From: Acidaminococcus sp050873445
Lineage (GTDB): Bacteria; Bacillota; Negativicutes; Acidaminococcales; Acidaminococcaceae
DNA length: 64,000 bases
Assembly: GCF_050873445.1 (NCBI RefSeq)
Contig: NZ_JBNMIU010000006.1
Span: 1 to 64,000 of the forward strand
Direction of reading: 5' to 3'
The notes beneath the pieces were generated by a model, which was not told where the DNA came from, searched no databases, and saw only the letters and a list, made by a program, of their open reading frames with translations. Positions 1 through 8,432 of the stretch are shown here, one piece after another. The translations under genes and the position numbers were made by a program. The first letter of the stretch is position 1; each line of letters starts with the position of its first letter.

Positions 1-135
1 AATAAGCCCCTCGAGTGAGGGGCTGCCAGGAAATGTAGTGCGGTTGGTAGCCTTTAAATCTAGGGCCTTAAGGCCGAGGCAGGTAACGCGGCTTATAGCC
101 GCAGAGCAAACTACCCGTTATACGGGTAGTTTTGA
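1..135 (+). mobile_element. Probable right end of an IS200/IS605-type element (omegaRNA-like hairpins), partial
   Basis: A compact series of perfect short hairpins is visible. Arms lie at 5-12/17-24, 64-67/72-75 (GGCC-TTAA-GGCC), 88-93/97-102 (GCGGCT/AGCCGC), and an 11-bp stem at 108-118/122-132. This order, ending in a stem followed by TTTTGATT, resembles the 3' end of IS200/IS605-family elements, where the guide (omega) RNA overlaps the end of tnpB and the right-end hairpin. Frame 2 is open from the window edge to about base 190, which would fit a TnpB C-terminal tail, but I see no conserved TnpB motif because the body of the gene lies outside. The last hairpin could instead be a plain intrinsic terminator. 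Family assignment is by pattern only. Confidence 0.4.
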
Positions 136-164
136 TTTGTACGTTTTTTGTATGGTGGGGATTT

Positions 165-1121
165 TTATCCAAATTTCTTATTGGTGATTTCTTTCATATA
201 TTTCAGCAGTCCTTCTGTGAAATCTTCCAAATATCGGGGCCGTACCTGGGCTTTCAGCCGCAATATGCTGGAACGCATGGTATGGGTCTCACCTGCCACA
301 TAAAAGGCCAGCAGAGGGTCTTTGGAGCTTTTCCCTACTTCCCGGATCAGGGGATAGGCCAGCATATCATTGCAGAAGGTGGCCGTATGGCCCAGCTGAC
401 ACAGTTGGATCTGGGTACCGATATCACTGATGGAAATGGGCTGGGGACAATCCAGATGATTTTCCCTCAGACAGCTGTGGACCAGTTCCAGCAGGGTACT
501 ATGCTCCCGGTTGCCAATCAGGGGAAAAGAACGGAATTCTTTCAGGGACAGGGTATCGCCTGTTTTCCAATGCGCAGGGTCAGTTGTTCCCTGATGATAT
601 TGGCTGAAAAAGGAACGGGTGCCTACCACCATGAGCTGTTCCCGGCCAATCAGCAATTCTTCCAGGAAGGGATCCGGGGGCGCATCCAAACCCAGGATCA
701 GGTCCAGTTTCTGGGCCTTTATCAACTGGATATGCTGGACCGTATCCCCCAGGGTAATGGAAATATGGACCTGGGGATATGTTTTATGATAGTGTTCCAG
801 AAAACGGGGAAGCAGGAGCCGGGCACGGGTGGTGCTGATGCCCAGACGGACTTCACCGATTTCACCGGCTTCGATTTCCGATATCCGATGCTGCAGGCTC
901 TCTTCCAGATGCTGGATCTGCTGCAGGGTGCTGACCAGAGCTTTGCCGGAATCGGTAAGCTGCAGATGGGAACCCCGGAGAAACAGCTTCGTTCCCAGCC
1001 GCTTTTCCAGTTTCTGGATGTGTTCGCTGAGACACTGCTGGGTTACAAAGGCCCGCCTTGCCGCTTTGGTGAAATTCATTTCTTCTGCTGCCAGCAGGAA
1101 CATTTTCTGTGCCAGTTCCAT
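165..1121 (-). CDS. LysR-family transcriptional regulator
   Basis: 318 residues, the usual LysR length. Residues about 1-60 form the winged helix-turn-helix, with the typical NFTKAARRAFVTQQCLSEHI recognition region followed by a KLEKRLGTKLFLR wing. Residues about 90-300 are the periplasmic-binding-protein-like effector domain. The start is the ATG at 1121, preceded by a purine-rich stretch. It is transcribed away from the small ORF at 1296 across a 174-bp gap, the usual arrangement for a LysR regulator and its divergent target, but the target is not a recognisable enzyme and no effector can be proposed. LysR proteins normally bind a T-N11-A dyad in such a gap; I could not single one out. Confidence 0.9.
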   Translation of the reverse strand: MELAQKMFLLAAEEMNFTKAARRAFVTQQCLSEHIQKLEKRLGTKLFLRGSHLQLTDSGKALVSTLQQIQHLEESLQHRISEIEAGEIGEVRLGISTTRARLLLPRFLEHYHKTYPQVHISITLGDTVQHIQLIKAQKLDLILGLDAPPDPFLEELLIGREQLMVVGTRSFFSQYHQGTTDPAHWKTGDTLSLKEFRSFPLIGNREHSTLLELVHSCLRENHLDCPQPISISDIGTQIQLCQLGHTATFCNDMLAYPLIREVGKSSKDPLLAFYVAGETHTMRSSILRLKAQVRPRYLEDFTEGLLKYMKEITNKKFG

Positions 1122-1295
1122 ACCATCGCCTCCCTGTGTCTGTATTATATCACAAGAAAATCCCTGTGGCTTTACTGAAAACTATTTGTTTCCATTTGTG
1201 GTGCTTCTATCGTATACTAAAAGCACAAAGAGGAAAACAAACCTCCGGTGTAAAGTTACAAAAACATAAGGATATAATGGGAAGGGGAGATCAGT

Positions 1296-1475
1296 ATGAA
1301 AATGCAGGGCTTGACGATGTGGGAAATGAATCTGGGCTTCCGTCCCAAAGATTTCCGGAGCGTATGGGATGCCATCATCCAAAAGAACAGTCCCGAAAAA
1401 TCGAAAACGGCTGTAAAGGATAACAGACAGGGATCGAGAGTCATGGATCTCAGATCGAGGGCTTTGTCGGTATAA
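1296..1475 (+). CDS. Small orphan ORF, 59 residues, unknown
   Basis: An ATG at 1296 follows a strong ribosome-binding site (GGAAGGGGAG, 1280-1289) and a TATAAT at 1273-1278. The product begins MKMQGLTMWEMNLGFRPKDF and is amphipathic at first, then strongly basic (many K/R, no Cys). It has no signal peptide or membrane segment. An imperfect hairpin follows at about 1493-1521. Having its own promoter-like element, Shine-Dalgarno and terminator-like hairpin argues for a real transcription unit. It is divergent from the LysR gene and could be its target. I do not recognise the family. The -10 overlaps closely with the Shine-Dalgarno, so an upstream promoter may be used instead. Confidence 0.5.
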   Translation: MKMQGLTMWEMNLGFRPKDFRSVWDAIIQKNSPEKSKTAVKDNRQGSRVMDLRSRALSV

Positions 1476-1490
1476 GGTCATACAACTTCA

Positions 1491-1524
1491 ATGAGCTGGC
1501 GCATTGGGCGTCAGCTCATTTAGG
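1491..1524 (+). terminator. Hairpin after the small ORF
   Basis: AATGAGCTGGCG (about 1489-1500) pairs with CGTCAGCTCATT (about 1509-1520) with one G-T wobble. It is followed by a weak T-rich stretch. It is terminator-like rather than a strong rho-independent terminator. Confidence 0.45.
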
Positions 1525-1669
1525 TTTATGCGGACATAGGGCCGGATTTCTGTAAAATTTTCGTATAGCCATGCATACGGAGAAAATATTGGTGCTTTGG
1601 GCTGTTCCATTTTATAATAATCGTAATCAATAAAATGACGATTGTAGCAGGATTAGAAAGGAAACAGCC

Positions 1670-3001
1670 ATGAAAATGAACAAAAAAAAGGGAGGGCTCC
1701 TGGCTCTGCTGTTTGTAGCAGCTGCAGCGGCTATTGCCTGGCGCTTTCTTCCGGGGTATGTAACTCGTCCAGTGGCAGATATATTTGCCTGGGGGAAAAA
1801 GCAGGCCATCCATTATGAATTGATCTCCGGAACGGAAATCCGGAACATCCGGCAGGTGATGACGAAGGATCCGTCCACCAGCCGGACCATCATGTGGCAG
1901 TCGGACTTTGCGGAAGACAAGCCACGGGTGGAATACCGGGTAAAAGGGAAGGATGACGTCCAGACTGTCCAGGCCAAAGAGGAAGCCTTCCAGGATGGAA
2001 AGGCAAAGACCTTTATCCATACAGCGCTGCTGGAAGGTCTGGAACCGGGCACCCAGTATGAATATCGTCTGTGCTACAGCCGGAAGAGTACGGAGTGGAT
2101 GCCGTTTTCTACGTTTCAGGGCAATGCCTTCAAGGCATTGGTATTCCCCGACTCCCAGAGTGCGGACTACGGGGTGTGGAAAGCCACGGCTATGCCGGCC
2201 TGGCAGCGGAATCCGGACGCTCAGTTCTTTGTGAATATGGGAGATCTTGTGGACAACGGCCAGGATGCCAGCCAGTGGAACGCCTGGTTCGATGTGGTGG
2301 AACCCATGGCGGAAAAAATCCCTGTAGTTCCGGTCATGGGCAATCATGAGACCTATGACCTGAACTGGAAGGTCCGTCGTCCGGAAGCCTATATGAAACT
2401 TTTCAGCCTGCCTGCCAACGGCTATGATCCGTATCCCAACCGGTTCTATTCCTTTACGGTGGGAGACGTGCATTTTGTGGTACTGGATACCATGTTTTCG
2501 GAAATGAAGGACTTCGAACCCAGTCTGCAGGAGGACGAAATCCAATGGTTCCGGAAGGATATGGAGCAAAACCGGCAGAAATGGAATGTGGTGCTGATGC
2601 ACAAGGATCCGCTCCGGTATGCTTTTAACCCGGCTACGGGCCGGTCTGGCCGTGAGGAAGGCATTGAGGCGGAAGGAAAAGTCTGGATGCCGCTCTTCGA
2701 TGAATACGGCATCGATCTGGTCCTGAGTGCCCATCTCCACACCTATCGGAACCGGGGCCATATTCGGGACTTCCAGCATGATCCGAAGGGTGCCCTGTAC
2801 ATCCTCACCGGGGTGGCCGGCGATGTGCGCTATCCCAGCCTGTGGAAACAGCATCCTCTGGATGAAACCGTGGCCCCCCAGCCGGAAACGGATAATTATC
2901 TCGTCATGACCAAGACAGATACGGAGCTGCAGCTGCAGGCCTTCCTGCCTGACGGCACTCTGCTGGATACGGCGGAGGTCCGGAAGGACGCACAGCAGTA
3001 A
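1670..3001 (+). CDS. Membrane-anchored or exported purple-acid-phosphatase-like metallophosphoesterase
   Basis: 443 residues. An N-terminal Lys-rich stretch and a hydrophobic helix (about residues 8-28) form a signal anchor. Residues about 50-140 resemble the fibronectin-like N-domain of purple acid phosphatases. The calcineurin-like catalytic domain follows: GDLVDNG (about 190), GNHE (about 224), HKDP (about 311) and SAHLHTY (about 351), giving the two-metal ligands. The first block reads FPDSQ where GDxQ/GDxH is usual, and the last reads AHLH instead of GHxH; both keep the metal-binding residues. The enzyme probably hydrolyses phosphomonoesters outside the inner membrane. It is a single gene with its own Shine-Dalgarno (GAAAGGAAAC) and is unrelated in function to dapF downstream. 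The substrate cannot be told from sequence. Confidence 0.85.
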   Translation: MKMNKKKGGLLALLFVAAAAAIAWRFLPGYVTRPVADIFAWGKKQAIHYELISGTEIRNIRQVMTKDPSTSRTIMWQSDFAEDKPRVEYRVKGKDDVQTVQAKEEAFQDGKAKTFIHTALLEGLEPGTQYEYRLCYSRKSTEWMPFSTFQGNAFKALVFPDSQSADYGVWKATAMPAWQRNPDAQFFVNMGDLVDNGQDASQWNAWFDVVEPMAEKIPVVPVMGNHETYDLNWKVRRPEAYMKLFSLPANGYDPYPNRFYSFTVGDVHFVVLDTMFSEMKDFEPSLQEDEIQWFRKDMEQNRQKWNVVLMHKDPLRYAFNPATGRSGREEGIEAEGKVWMPLFDEYGIDLVLSAHLHTYRNRGHIRDFQHDPKGALYILTGVAGDVRYPSLWKQHPLDETVAPQPETDNYLVMTKTDTELQLQAFLPDGTLLDTAEVRKDAQQ

Positions 3002-3075
3002 AAACGATGCCGTGCAGCGGGCAAATTTTCATGATATAATAGTATTCCCAATGAGAATAAGGAGGGAAATGCTCC

Positions 3076-3954
3076 ATGAAGATGAAATTTACCAAAATGC
3101 ACGGTTGCGGCAATGACTATGTATATGTGGACTGCATGGACAAGATGCTGCCCAATCCTGAAAAAATAGCAGAGTTTATCAGCCGCCGTCGGTTCAGTAT
3201 CGGAGCCGACGGCCTGATTTGCATCTGTCCTTCGGATAAAGCCGATTTCCGGATGCGCATGTTCAATAACGATGGTTCGGAAGGCAAAATGTGCGGGAAC
3301 GGCTCCCGGTGCATTGCAAAATTTGTGTACGATAAGGGTCTGACCCAGAAGGATACCATCACCCTGGAAACCCTGGGAGGCATCAAGACCATCCATATGA
3401 CTGTGGAAGGCGGCAAGGTGTCTCTGGCCGAGGTGGATATGGAAAAAGCCATTACGGATACCAACGCCATCCCTATGGCATGGCCAGAAGAGACCTGTAT
3501 CAACAGAGACGTGACTTTTACCCGTCCGGACGGCAGCACGTTTACGGTTCGGGGGACGGCGGTCTCCATGGGCAATCCCCATTTTGTACTCTTCGTGGAC
3601 GATGTGGCTGCTGCACCGGTGGAAGAAATGGGGAAGGTCATCGAACATTCCTCCTTGTTCCCGGAACGGGTCAATGTGGAATTCGTCCAGGTAATCGGCC
3701 CGGACTATGTGAAATTCCGTGTCTGGGAAAGAGGCAGCGGGGAAACCTGGGCCTGCGGCACCGGAGCCTGTGCTGTGGGCTATACCTGCGTACGGCTGGG
3801 CAAGGCAGGCAAACACAATGCATTCCTGAACGTAGAAGCCAAGGGCGGTCTGCTGCAGGTCAAGGCAGAGCCGGACGATACCATCATCCTGAAAGGGCCG
3901 GCTGCTACTGCCTACGAAGGGATCATCGATCTGCCGGAAGATTTATTGAAATAA
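3076..3954 (+). CDS. dapF: Diaminopimelate epimerase
   Basis: 292 residues, slightly above the usual 270-280. It interconverts LL- and meso-diaminopimelate for lysine and peptidoglycan synthesis in the cytosol, without a cofactor. The two catalytic cysteines are seen in CGNGSRC (about residue 73) and in ACGTGACA (about residue 226), and the N-terminal KFTKMHGCGNDY motif is present. The start is the ATG at 3076 behind AAGGAGGG; a TATAAT sits at 3035-3040. The next gene, dapL, supplies its LL-DAP substrate, so the aminotransferase variant of the lysine pathway is encoded here. Confidence 0.97.
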   Translation: MKMKFTKMHGCGNDYVYVDCMDKMLPNPEKIAEFISRRRFSIGADGLICICPSDKADFRMRMFNNDGSEGKMCGNGSRCIAKFVYDKGLTQKDTITLETLGGIKTIHMTVEGGKVSLAEVDMEKAITDTNAIPMAWPEETCINRDVTFTRPDGSTFTVRGTAVSMGNPHFVLFVDDVAAAPVEEMGKVIEHSSLFPERVNVEFVQVIGPDYVKFRVWERGSGETWACGTGACAVGYTCVRLGKAGKHNAFLNVEAKGGLLQVKAEPDDTIILKGPAATAYEGIIDLPEDLLK

Positions 3955-3966
3955 AGCGCGAAGGAA

Positions 3967-3995
3967 TTGACATTCCCATTCCGCTACTTTACAAT
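3967..3995 (+). promoter_or_regulatory. Sigma70-type promoter for dapL
   Basis: TTGACA (3967-3972), a 17-bp spacer and TACAAT (3990-3995), a near-consensus housekeeping promoter between dapF and dapL. dapL can therefore be transcribed on its own although it follows dapF closely. Confidence 0.75.
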
Positions 3996-4048
3996 AAATA
4001 AAGGTTTGTATTGGAAAAAGAACGTTTTCGCATTAAAGGAGAAAAAAT

Positions 4049-5248
4049 ATGGCACTGGTGAATGGTAATTTTGCAAAGTTGAAGGAAAGCTATCTGTTTT
4101 CGGATATTGCTGCCCGGGTGAAGGCTTTCAGTGAGGCTCATCCGGAGAAAAAAATCATCAAGATGGGTATCGGGGATGTGACTCTGCCTCTGGCTCCTAC
4201 GGTCATTGAAGCCATGACCAAGGCTGTGCAGGAACTGGGCCATAAGGAAACCTTCCGGGGCTATGGACCGGAACAGGGGTATGAATTCATCCACGAAGCC
4301 ATTGTGAAATACTATGCCCGTCATGGGGTACAGCTGGAAACCAAGGATATCTTCGTCAGCGACGGCGCCAAAAGCGACTGCGGCAACGTAACCGATCTGT
4401 TTGATGACAGCAACGTAATCCTGGTTCCGGATCCGGTATACCCTGTGTATGTGGACACCAACGTGATGAGGGACCGGAAGATCCTGTACATGAACGGGAC
4501 TCCGGAAAACGATTTCCTGCCCATGCCGGATCCGGCTGTGAAGGCAGATATCATCTATCTGTGTTCCCCCAACAACCCCACCGGCGCTGCCTATAATAAG
4601 GAACAGCTGAAGGAGTGGGTGGATTACGCTCTGAAGAACGATGCCATCATTCTGTATGATGCTGCTTACGAAGCCTTCATCACCAATCCGGATATGCCCC
4701 GGAGCATCTATACCATCCCCGGCGCCAAGGACTGCGCCATCGAATTCTGCTCTTTCTCCAAGACGGCAGGGTTCACCGGTACCCGGTGCGGCTATACGGT
4801 TGTGCCTCAGCAGCTGACCCGGAAATCTCCGGAAGGCAAGGAAATGAGCCTGAACAAGATGTGGCTGCGCCGTCAGACCACCAAGTTCAACGGGGTGAAC
4901 TACTTCGTACAGCGCGGTGCGGAAGCGGCCCTGTCTCCCCTGGGTGAAAAACAATGCGGCGACATGCTGGCATACTACCGGGAAAATGCCCGCATGATCA
5001 TGGAAACCTTCGACAAGAAGGGCTACAAATACTATGGCGGGGTGTACTCTCCCTATGTTTGGATGAAGTGCCCCAACGGCATGGGCAGCTGGGAATATTT
5101 CGACCATCTGCTGAATGACCTGGCCATTGTGGGGACTCCTGGCGCCGGCTTCGGCAAGATGGGCGAAGGGTATCTGCGCCTGAGCGCTTTCGGGACCCAC
5201 GAAGGCACAAAGGAAGCCATGGAACGGATTGAGAAAGACAGCTTGTAA
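4049..5248 (+). CDS. dapL: LL-diaminopimelate aminotransferase
   Basis: 399 residues, a fold-type I PLP aminotransferase. It converts tetrahydrodipicolinate plus glutamate directly to LL-diaminopimelate, bypassing the acylated intermediates of the DapD/C/E route. Family features seen are an N-terminal FAKLKESYLFSDIAARV, IGDVTLPL, the PNNPTGA block, and SFSKTAGFTGTRCGY, in which Lys238 is the PLP Schiff-base residue. The start is the ATG at 4049 after AAAGGAG. It has its own promoter and lies directly after dapF, giving the last two steps before meso-DAP. DapL is known from anaerobic and deep-branching bacteria, plants and Chlamydiae. Confidence 0.96.
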   Translation: MALVNGNFAKLKESYLFSDIAARVKAFSEAHPEKKIIKMGIGDVTLPLAPTVIEAMTKAVQELGHKETFRGYGPEQGYEFIHEAIVKYYARHGVQLETKDIFVSDGAKSDCGNVTDLFDDSNVILVPDPVYPVYVDTNVMRDRKILYMNGTPENDFLPMPDPAVKADIIYLCSPNNPTGAAYNKEQLKEWVDYALKNDAIILYDAAYEAFITNPDMPRSIYTIPGAKDCAIEFCSFSKTAGFTGTRCGYTVVPQQLTRKSPEGKEMSLNKMWLRRQTTKFNGVNYFVQRGAEAALSPLGEKQCGDMLAYYRENARMIMETFDKKGYKYYGGVYSPYVWMKCPNGMGSWEYFDHLLNDLAIVGTPGAGFGKMGEGYLRLSAFGTHEGTKEAMERIEKDSL

Positions 5249-5297
5249 TCTGGTTTTGTTCGAATAACCATCATAGAAAAGAAGGGGCGTTTGTAAT

Positions 5298-5741
5298 ATG
5301 AAGAAATTGATCCTGATGCTGACGGCTGTGATGTCTCTGGGAATGGCAAGCCTGGGTTTTGCCAGCCCGGCCAGTGATTTGCTGGCTCAGGAAGAAGCAA
5401 CGACCACGAAAGTGATCAACCTGATCCAGGGCAAAGGCCAGCTGGCCGATGCTGCTGCCGGCTTTTCCCCGGAACTGCAGAAGAATTTCAATGCCGCTGC
5501 TCTGGATAATATGAAAAACGGTGTAACCAGCCAACTGGGTGGTATCAGCAACCTGAAACTGGTGCGTTTGGACAAATTCCAGGATGCGGACCGTTTGATC
5601 TATATCGGCGAAGCCAAAAAGGCTCCCAATGTGCAGCTGACCTTCGTGTTCAGCACCAAAGGCAAGAAAGCCCAGCTGCAGGGCCTGAATCTGGTACCGG
5701 TGGAAGTGAAACAAGTACCGGCTCAGCAGGCTTCTAAATAA
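5298..5741 (+). CDS. Small exported protein of unknown function
   Basis: 147 residues. Residues 1-22 are a classical signal peptide (MKKL, hydrophobic core, cleavage near GFASPA). The mature part is small, without Cys, and about half helix-forming: a Gln/Ala-rich stretch (about 30-75), then a segment with beta character (YIGEAKKAPNVQLTFVFSTK). The overall shape recalls small periplasmic DUF3887-like proteins with a lipocalin/NTF2-like end, but I cannot assign a family with confidence. The ATG at 5298 follows GAAGGGG. It sits between dapL and a strong terminator and is probably monocistronic or co-transcribed with dapL. Confidence 0.75.
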   Translation: MKKLILMLTAVMSLGMASLGFASPASDLLAQEEATTTKVINLIQGKGQLADAAAGFSPELQKNFNAAALDNMKNGVTSQLGGISNLKLVRLDKFQDADRLIYIGEAKKAPNVQLTFVFSTKGKKAQLQGLNLVPVEVKQVPAQQASK

Positions 5742-5758
5742 GCAAGACAAGCGAACAA

Positions 5759-5797
5759 AAAAGAGACTGTCGCCAAATGACGGCAGTCTCTTTTTTA
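5759..5797 (+). terminator. Rho-independent terminator
   Basis: AAGAGACTG (5761-5769) pairs with CAGTCTCTT (5784-5792), followed by a T6 run. The loop region nearly matches that of the terminator at 7324-7367, so the two share a common sequence. Confidence 0.9.
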
Positions 5798-5812
5798 TGC
5801 GATGGAGGAAAA

Positions 5813-5873
5813 TTTGATTTTTAAGTCCATAAAAATCAGTGAATCAATGATTTTTCTTGACTTAAAAATCAAA
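5813..5873. promoter_or_regulatory. Large AT-rich dyad upstream of the DUF4143 ATPase
   Basis: A perfect 15-bp inverted repeat (TTTGATTTTTAAGTC at 5813-5827, its complement at 5859-5873) encloses a second perfect pair, AAAAATCA (5831-5838) and TGATTTTT (5848-5855). As RNA it would fold into one long stem-loop ending 37 bases before the start codon. As DNA, the repeated AAAATCA/GACTT motifs could be a tandem operator. No T-run follows, so it is not a terminator of the previous gene. Confidence 0.6.
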
Positions 5874-5910
5874 AACTGATAGTCTTCTGTACAGAAGGGA
5901 GGAAAAAGGC

Positions 5911-7212
5911 ATGAAACGGAAAATCGAGGAGGCACTGCTGGCCTGGAAAAAGAAGGAAAATCGGCTGCCCCTCCTGGTGAATGGGGCACGGCAGGTGGGA
6001 AAGACGTACAGCCTGCGAGAATTCGGCCGAAAGGCTTATGAATCGGTGGTCTATATCAATCTGGAAACCAATCGCCGGGCAGCTGCCTGCTTCGATGAAG
6101 ACCTTTCTCCCCGCAAACTCCTGCCTTATCTGGAAGCCGTCATGGGGCAGCGGATCCTGCCCGGAAAGACGCTTCTGCTGCTGGACGAAATCCAATCGGC
6201 GGAACGGGCGCTGACTTCTCTGAAATATTTTGCAGAAGAAGCACCGGAGTATCACATTGCTGCGGCGGGCAGCCTGCTGGGAGTGGCGCTGAACCGGAAG
6301 AAATATTCTTTCCCTGTGGGAAAGGTGGAGACATTGCCGCTTTTTCCCCTGGACTTCGAGGAATTTCTATGGGCAAGGGGGAAAGAAAGCCTGGCAGAAC
6401 TGATCCGGCAGGCCTATGGACGTATGGAACCTCTTCCAGCAGGGCTTCATCAGGAAGCCGTCAAGCTGTATCGGGAGTACCTGGTCATCGGCGGGATGCC
6501 GGCGGCCATCAATACGTTTCTGGCATCTGGTTCCTTCCTCGAGGTGCCTCAGGTACAGCAGGAAATCCTGGAAAACTACACAGCTGATATGGCCAAATAT
6601 GCAACGCCCTCTGAAACGGTGAAAATCCGTGCCTGCTACCAGTCCCTGCCGGTGCAGCTGGCCAAGGACAACAAGAAGTTCCAGTACAAAGTGGTCCAGC
6701 GCGGGGGCACGGCGGCCCTTTTCGGGGTACCCATCGACTGGCTGTGCCAGGCCGGCATCGTCCTGCGCTGCCAGAGGCTGCAGCATGCAGCAGAACCCCT
6801 GGCGGCCTATGTGGATCTGCCTGCATTCAAGCTGTACAGCAGTGACGTGGGGCTTCTGGCCACCCAGGCCGGGCTGTCTCCGGAAACGATCTTGACCGGA
6901 GTGGGCAACCTGTTCATGGGTGCCATGACGGAAAATTATGTGGCCCAGCAGCTGACTTCTGCCGGATTTCCGCTGTATTACTGGGAGAGCAAAAGTACGG
7001 CAGAACTGGATTTTGTGCTGCCGGTGGATTCCCGGATCTATGGGGTGGAAGTGAAGAAGGGGGAGCATACCCGTTCCCGGAGCCTGGGGGTCTTCCTGGA
7101 TCAGGAAAAACCAACGGGAGGCATCCGGCTTTCGCTGAAGAACTTCGGCTTTGAAAACAGCATCCGCTCCATACCGCTGTATGCCCTGTTCTGCCTGCCC
7201 CAGGGATTGTGA
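5911..7212 (+). CDS. AAA ATPase with DUF4143 domain
   Basis: 433 residues, the normal length for this family. Residues 25-32 form Walker A (GARQVGKT), about 88-96 Walker B (LLLLDEIQS). The C-terminal half matches the DUF4143/PDDEXK-like region: the segment from about 340 includes YYWESKSTAELDFVL and GVEVKKG, the pattern of a restriction-endonuclease-like fold (D-x-ExK). These proteins are widespread, often solitary, in accessory regions of anaerobes; the biochemical role is unproven, with nucleic-acid-related ATPase and defence or selfish-element functions suggested. The start is the ATG at 5911 after GGGAGGAAAAAGG. It stands alone between two terminators, behind an unusual dyad, which suggests self-contained acquisition. 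Confidence 0.88.
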   Translation: MKRKIEEALLAWKKKENRLPLLVNGARQVGKTYSLREFGRKAYESVVYINLETNRRAAACFDEDLSPRKLLPYLEAVMGQRILPGKTLLLLDEIQSAERALTSLKYFAEEAPEYHIAAAGSLLGVALNRKKYSFPVGKVETLPLFPLDFEEFLWARGKESLAELIRQAYGRMEPLPAGLHQEAVKLYREYLVIGGMPAAINTFLASGSFLEVPQVQQEILENYTADMAKYATPSETVKIRACYQSLPVQLAKDNKKFQYKVVQRGGTAALFGVPIDWLCQAGIVLRCQRLQHAAEPLAAYVDLPAFKLYSSDVGLLATQAGLSPETILTGVGNLFMGAMTENYVAQQLTSAGFPLYYWESKSTAELDFVLPVDSRIYGVEVKKGEHTRSRSLGVFLDQEKPTGGIRLSLKNFGFENSIRSIPLYALFCLPQGL

Positions 7213-7220
7213 ATCAGAGG

Positions 7221-7299
7221 CCAGGGACGGGCGCACCGGGCGACACGGCTGACACCGGTCCGCCCCTGCGGTTCCTGACAATTTGCCGGGGCAAATTGT
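7221..7299. repeat. Dispersed intergenic hairpin repeat, copy 1, plus adjacent perfect hairpin
   Basis: GGGCGCACCGGGCGACACGG and following bases to about 7272 match copies at 34361 and 42641; on the minus strand it reads GGGGCGGACC...GGTGCGCCC with complementary ends. Directly after it lies a perfect 10-bp inverted repeat, ACAATTTGCC (7278-7287) and GGCAAATTGT (7290-7299), with a two-base loop. Confidence 0.75.
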
Positions 7300-7323
7300 A
7301 TCCTTCGGCAGCTGACTACTGAC

Positions 7324-7367
7324 AAAAAACGAGACTGTCGCCCAATGGCGGCAGCCTCGTTTTTTTA
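7324..7367. terminator. Bidirectional terminator between the ATPase gene and potD
   Basis: AACGAGACTGTCGCC pairs with GGCGGCAGCCTCGTT around a CAAT loop, flanked by an A-run on the left and a T-run on the right. It lies between convergent genes and can end transcription from both sides. Confidence 0.88.
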
Positions 7368-8426
7368 TCGGATCGTCTTCAATTCTGTCCAGTATCGGTC
7401 GTACATGGTAATGGCGTCCCCGATGTCGTGGAGCCATTCACCCTCTTTCAAATGGGTGACGGCGGCGTTCAGCATGGGGTCTTCCAGGTATTCTTCAGAG
7501 TGATAGGGTTTTGCGGAGTCATTGGGATCGTTGTACCCGATGGCTTCGTAGTTCTTGGCGCTGACCTGGGGATCCAACAGGAAGTTGATGAATGCTTCCG
7601 CCAGCTTCTTGTGCTTGGCTCCCTTGGGAATGGCCAGGGTATCAGCCCACACCAGGGTCCCTTCTTTGGGGATTACGAACCCCAGGTTCGGATTCTCGTG
7701 GTAGCTGTAGGAAGCGTCTCCGGACCACATGGTCCCGATCCAGGCTTCCTCGGCAATGAATTTCTGTTTGATGCCGTTCGTATCGTAGGCCAGGATGCTG
7801 GGTACCAGCAGGGTCAGGTCTTCATAGGCCTTCTTCAGCTGGGCCGGATCCGTGGAATTGTTGGACCAGCCGTTCTTTTTCAGGGCCATGCCGAACACTT
7901 CACGGCTGTCGTTCAGGAGGATGACCCGGCCCTTGTATTCAGGCTTCCACAGGTCATTCCAGGAAGCAGGCGGCTCTTTGATGTATTTCTTGTTGTAGAC
8001 GATCCCGGTCATACCCCAGGTGTAGACCACGGAATACTCTCCCTTGGGGTCGAAATCGGGATGCTGGAGGGTGCTCATCACATTTCGGGTATTGGGGATG
8101 GCATCCTTGTCCAGCTTCTCCAGCAGGTCCAGCTTGACCATGGTGGATACCATGTAATCGGAGGGCTGGATCAGGTCGTACTGGGCCCCGCCGGCCTGGA
8201 GCTTGGCCAGCAGTTCTTCGTTGTTGGCGAACACATCGTAGTTCACCTTGCAGTTGTATTTCTTTTCAAAAGCCTTGATCATTTCCGGGTCGAAGTTATC
8301 GGCCCAGCTGAACAGGTTCAGCACCTGTTTGCCTTCGGCTTCTTCCTGTTTCTCTTTGCCGCAGCCGGTGAAGGCCAGCAGCATCAGAACCAGGAGACCG
8401 CACAGCAGCCATTGGATTTTCTTCAT
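7365..8426 (-). CDS. potD: Spermidine/putrescine ABC transporter substrate-binding lipoprotein
   Basis: 353 residues. A lipoprotein signal (MKKIQWLLCG..., lipobox LAFTGC with Cys22) is followed by a class D solute-binding fold: NLFSWADNFDPEMIKAFEKK near the mature N-terminus, the YDLIQPSDYMV block, and VYTWGMTGIVYN, typical of PotD/PotF. The protein captures polyamines outside the inner membrane and delivers them to PotBC. It is the last gene of the potABCD operon, 6 bases after potC. The order A-B-C-D with translational coupling is the standard arrangement, so specificity for spermidine/putrescine is likely but rests on family resemblance. Confidence 0.93.
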   Translation of the reverse strand: MKKIQWLLCGLLVLMLLAFTGCGKEKQEEAEGKQVLNLFSWADNFDPEMIKAFEKKYNCKVNYDVFANNEELLAKLQAGGAQYDLIQPSDYMVSTMVKLDLLEKLDKDAIPNTRNVMSTLQHPDFDPKGEYSVVYTWGMTGIVYNKKYIKEPPASWNDLWKPEYKGRVILLNDSREVFGMALKKNGWSNNSTDPAQLKKAYEDLTLLVPSILAYDTNGIKQKFIAEEAWIGTMWSGDASYSYHENPNLGFVIPKEGTLVWADTLAIPKGAKHKKLAEAFINFLLDPQVSAKNYEAIGYNDPNDSAKPYHSEEYLEDPMLNAAVTHLKEGEWLHDIGDAITMYDRYWTELKTIR

Positions 8427-8432
8427 GCAGCA

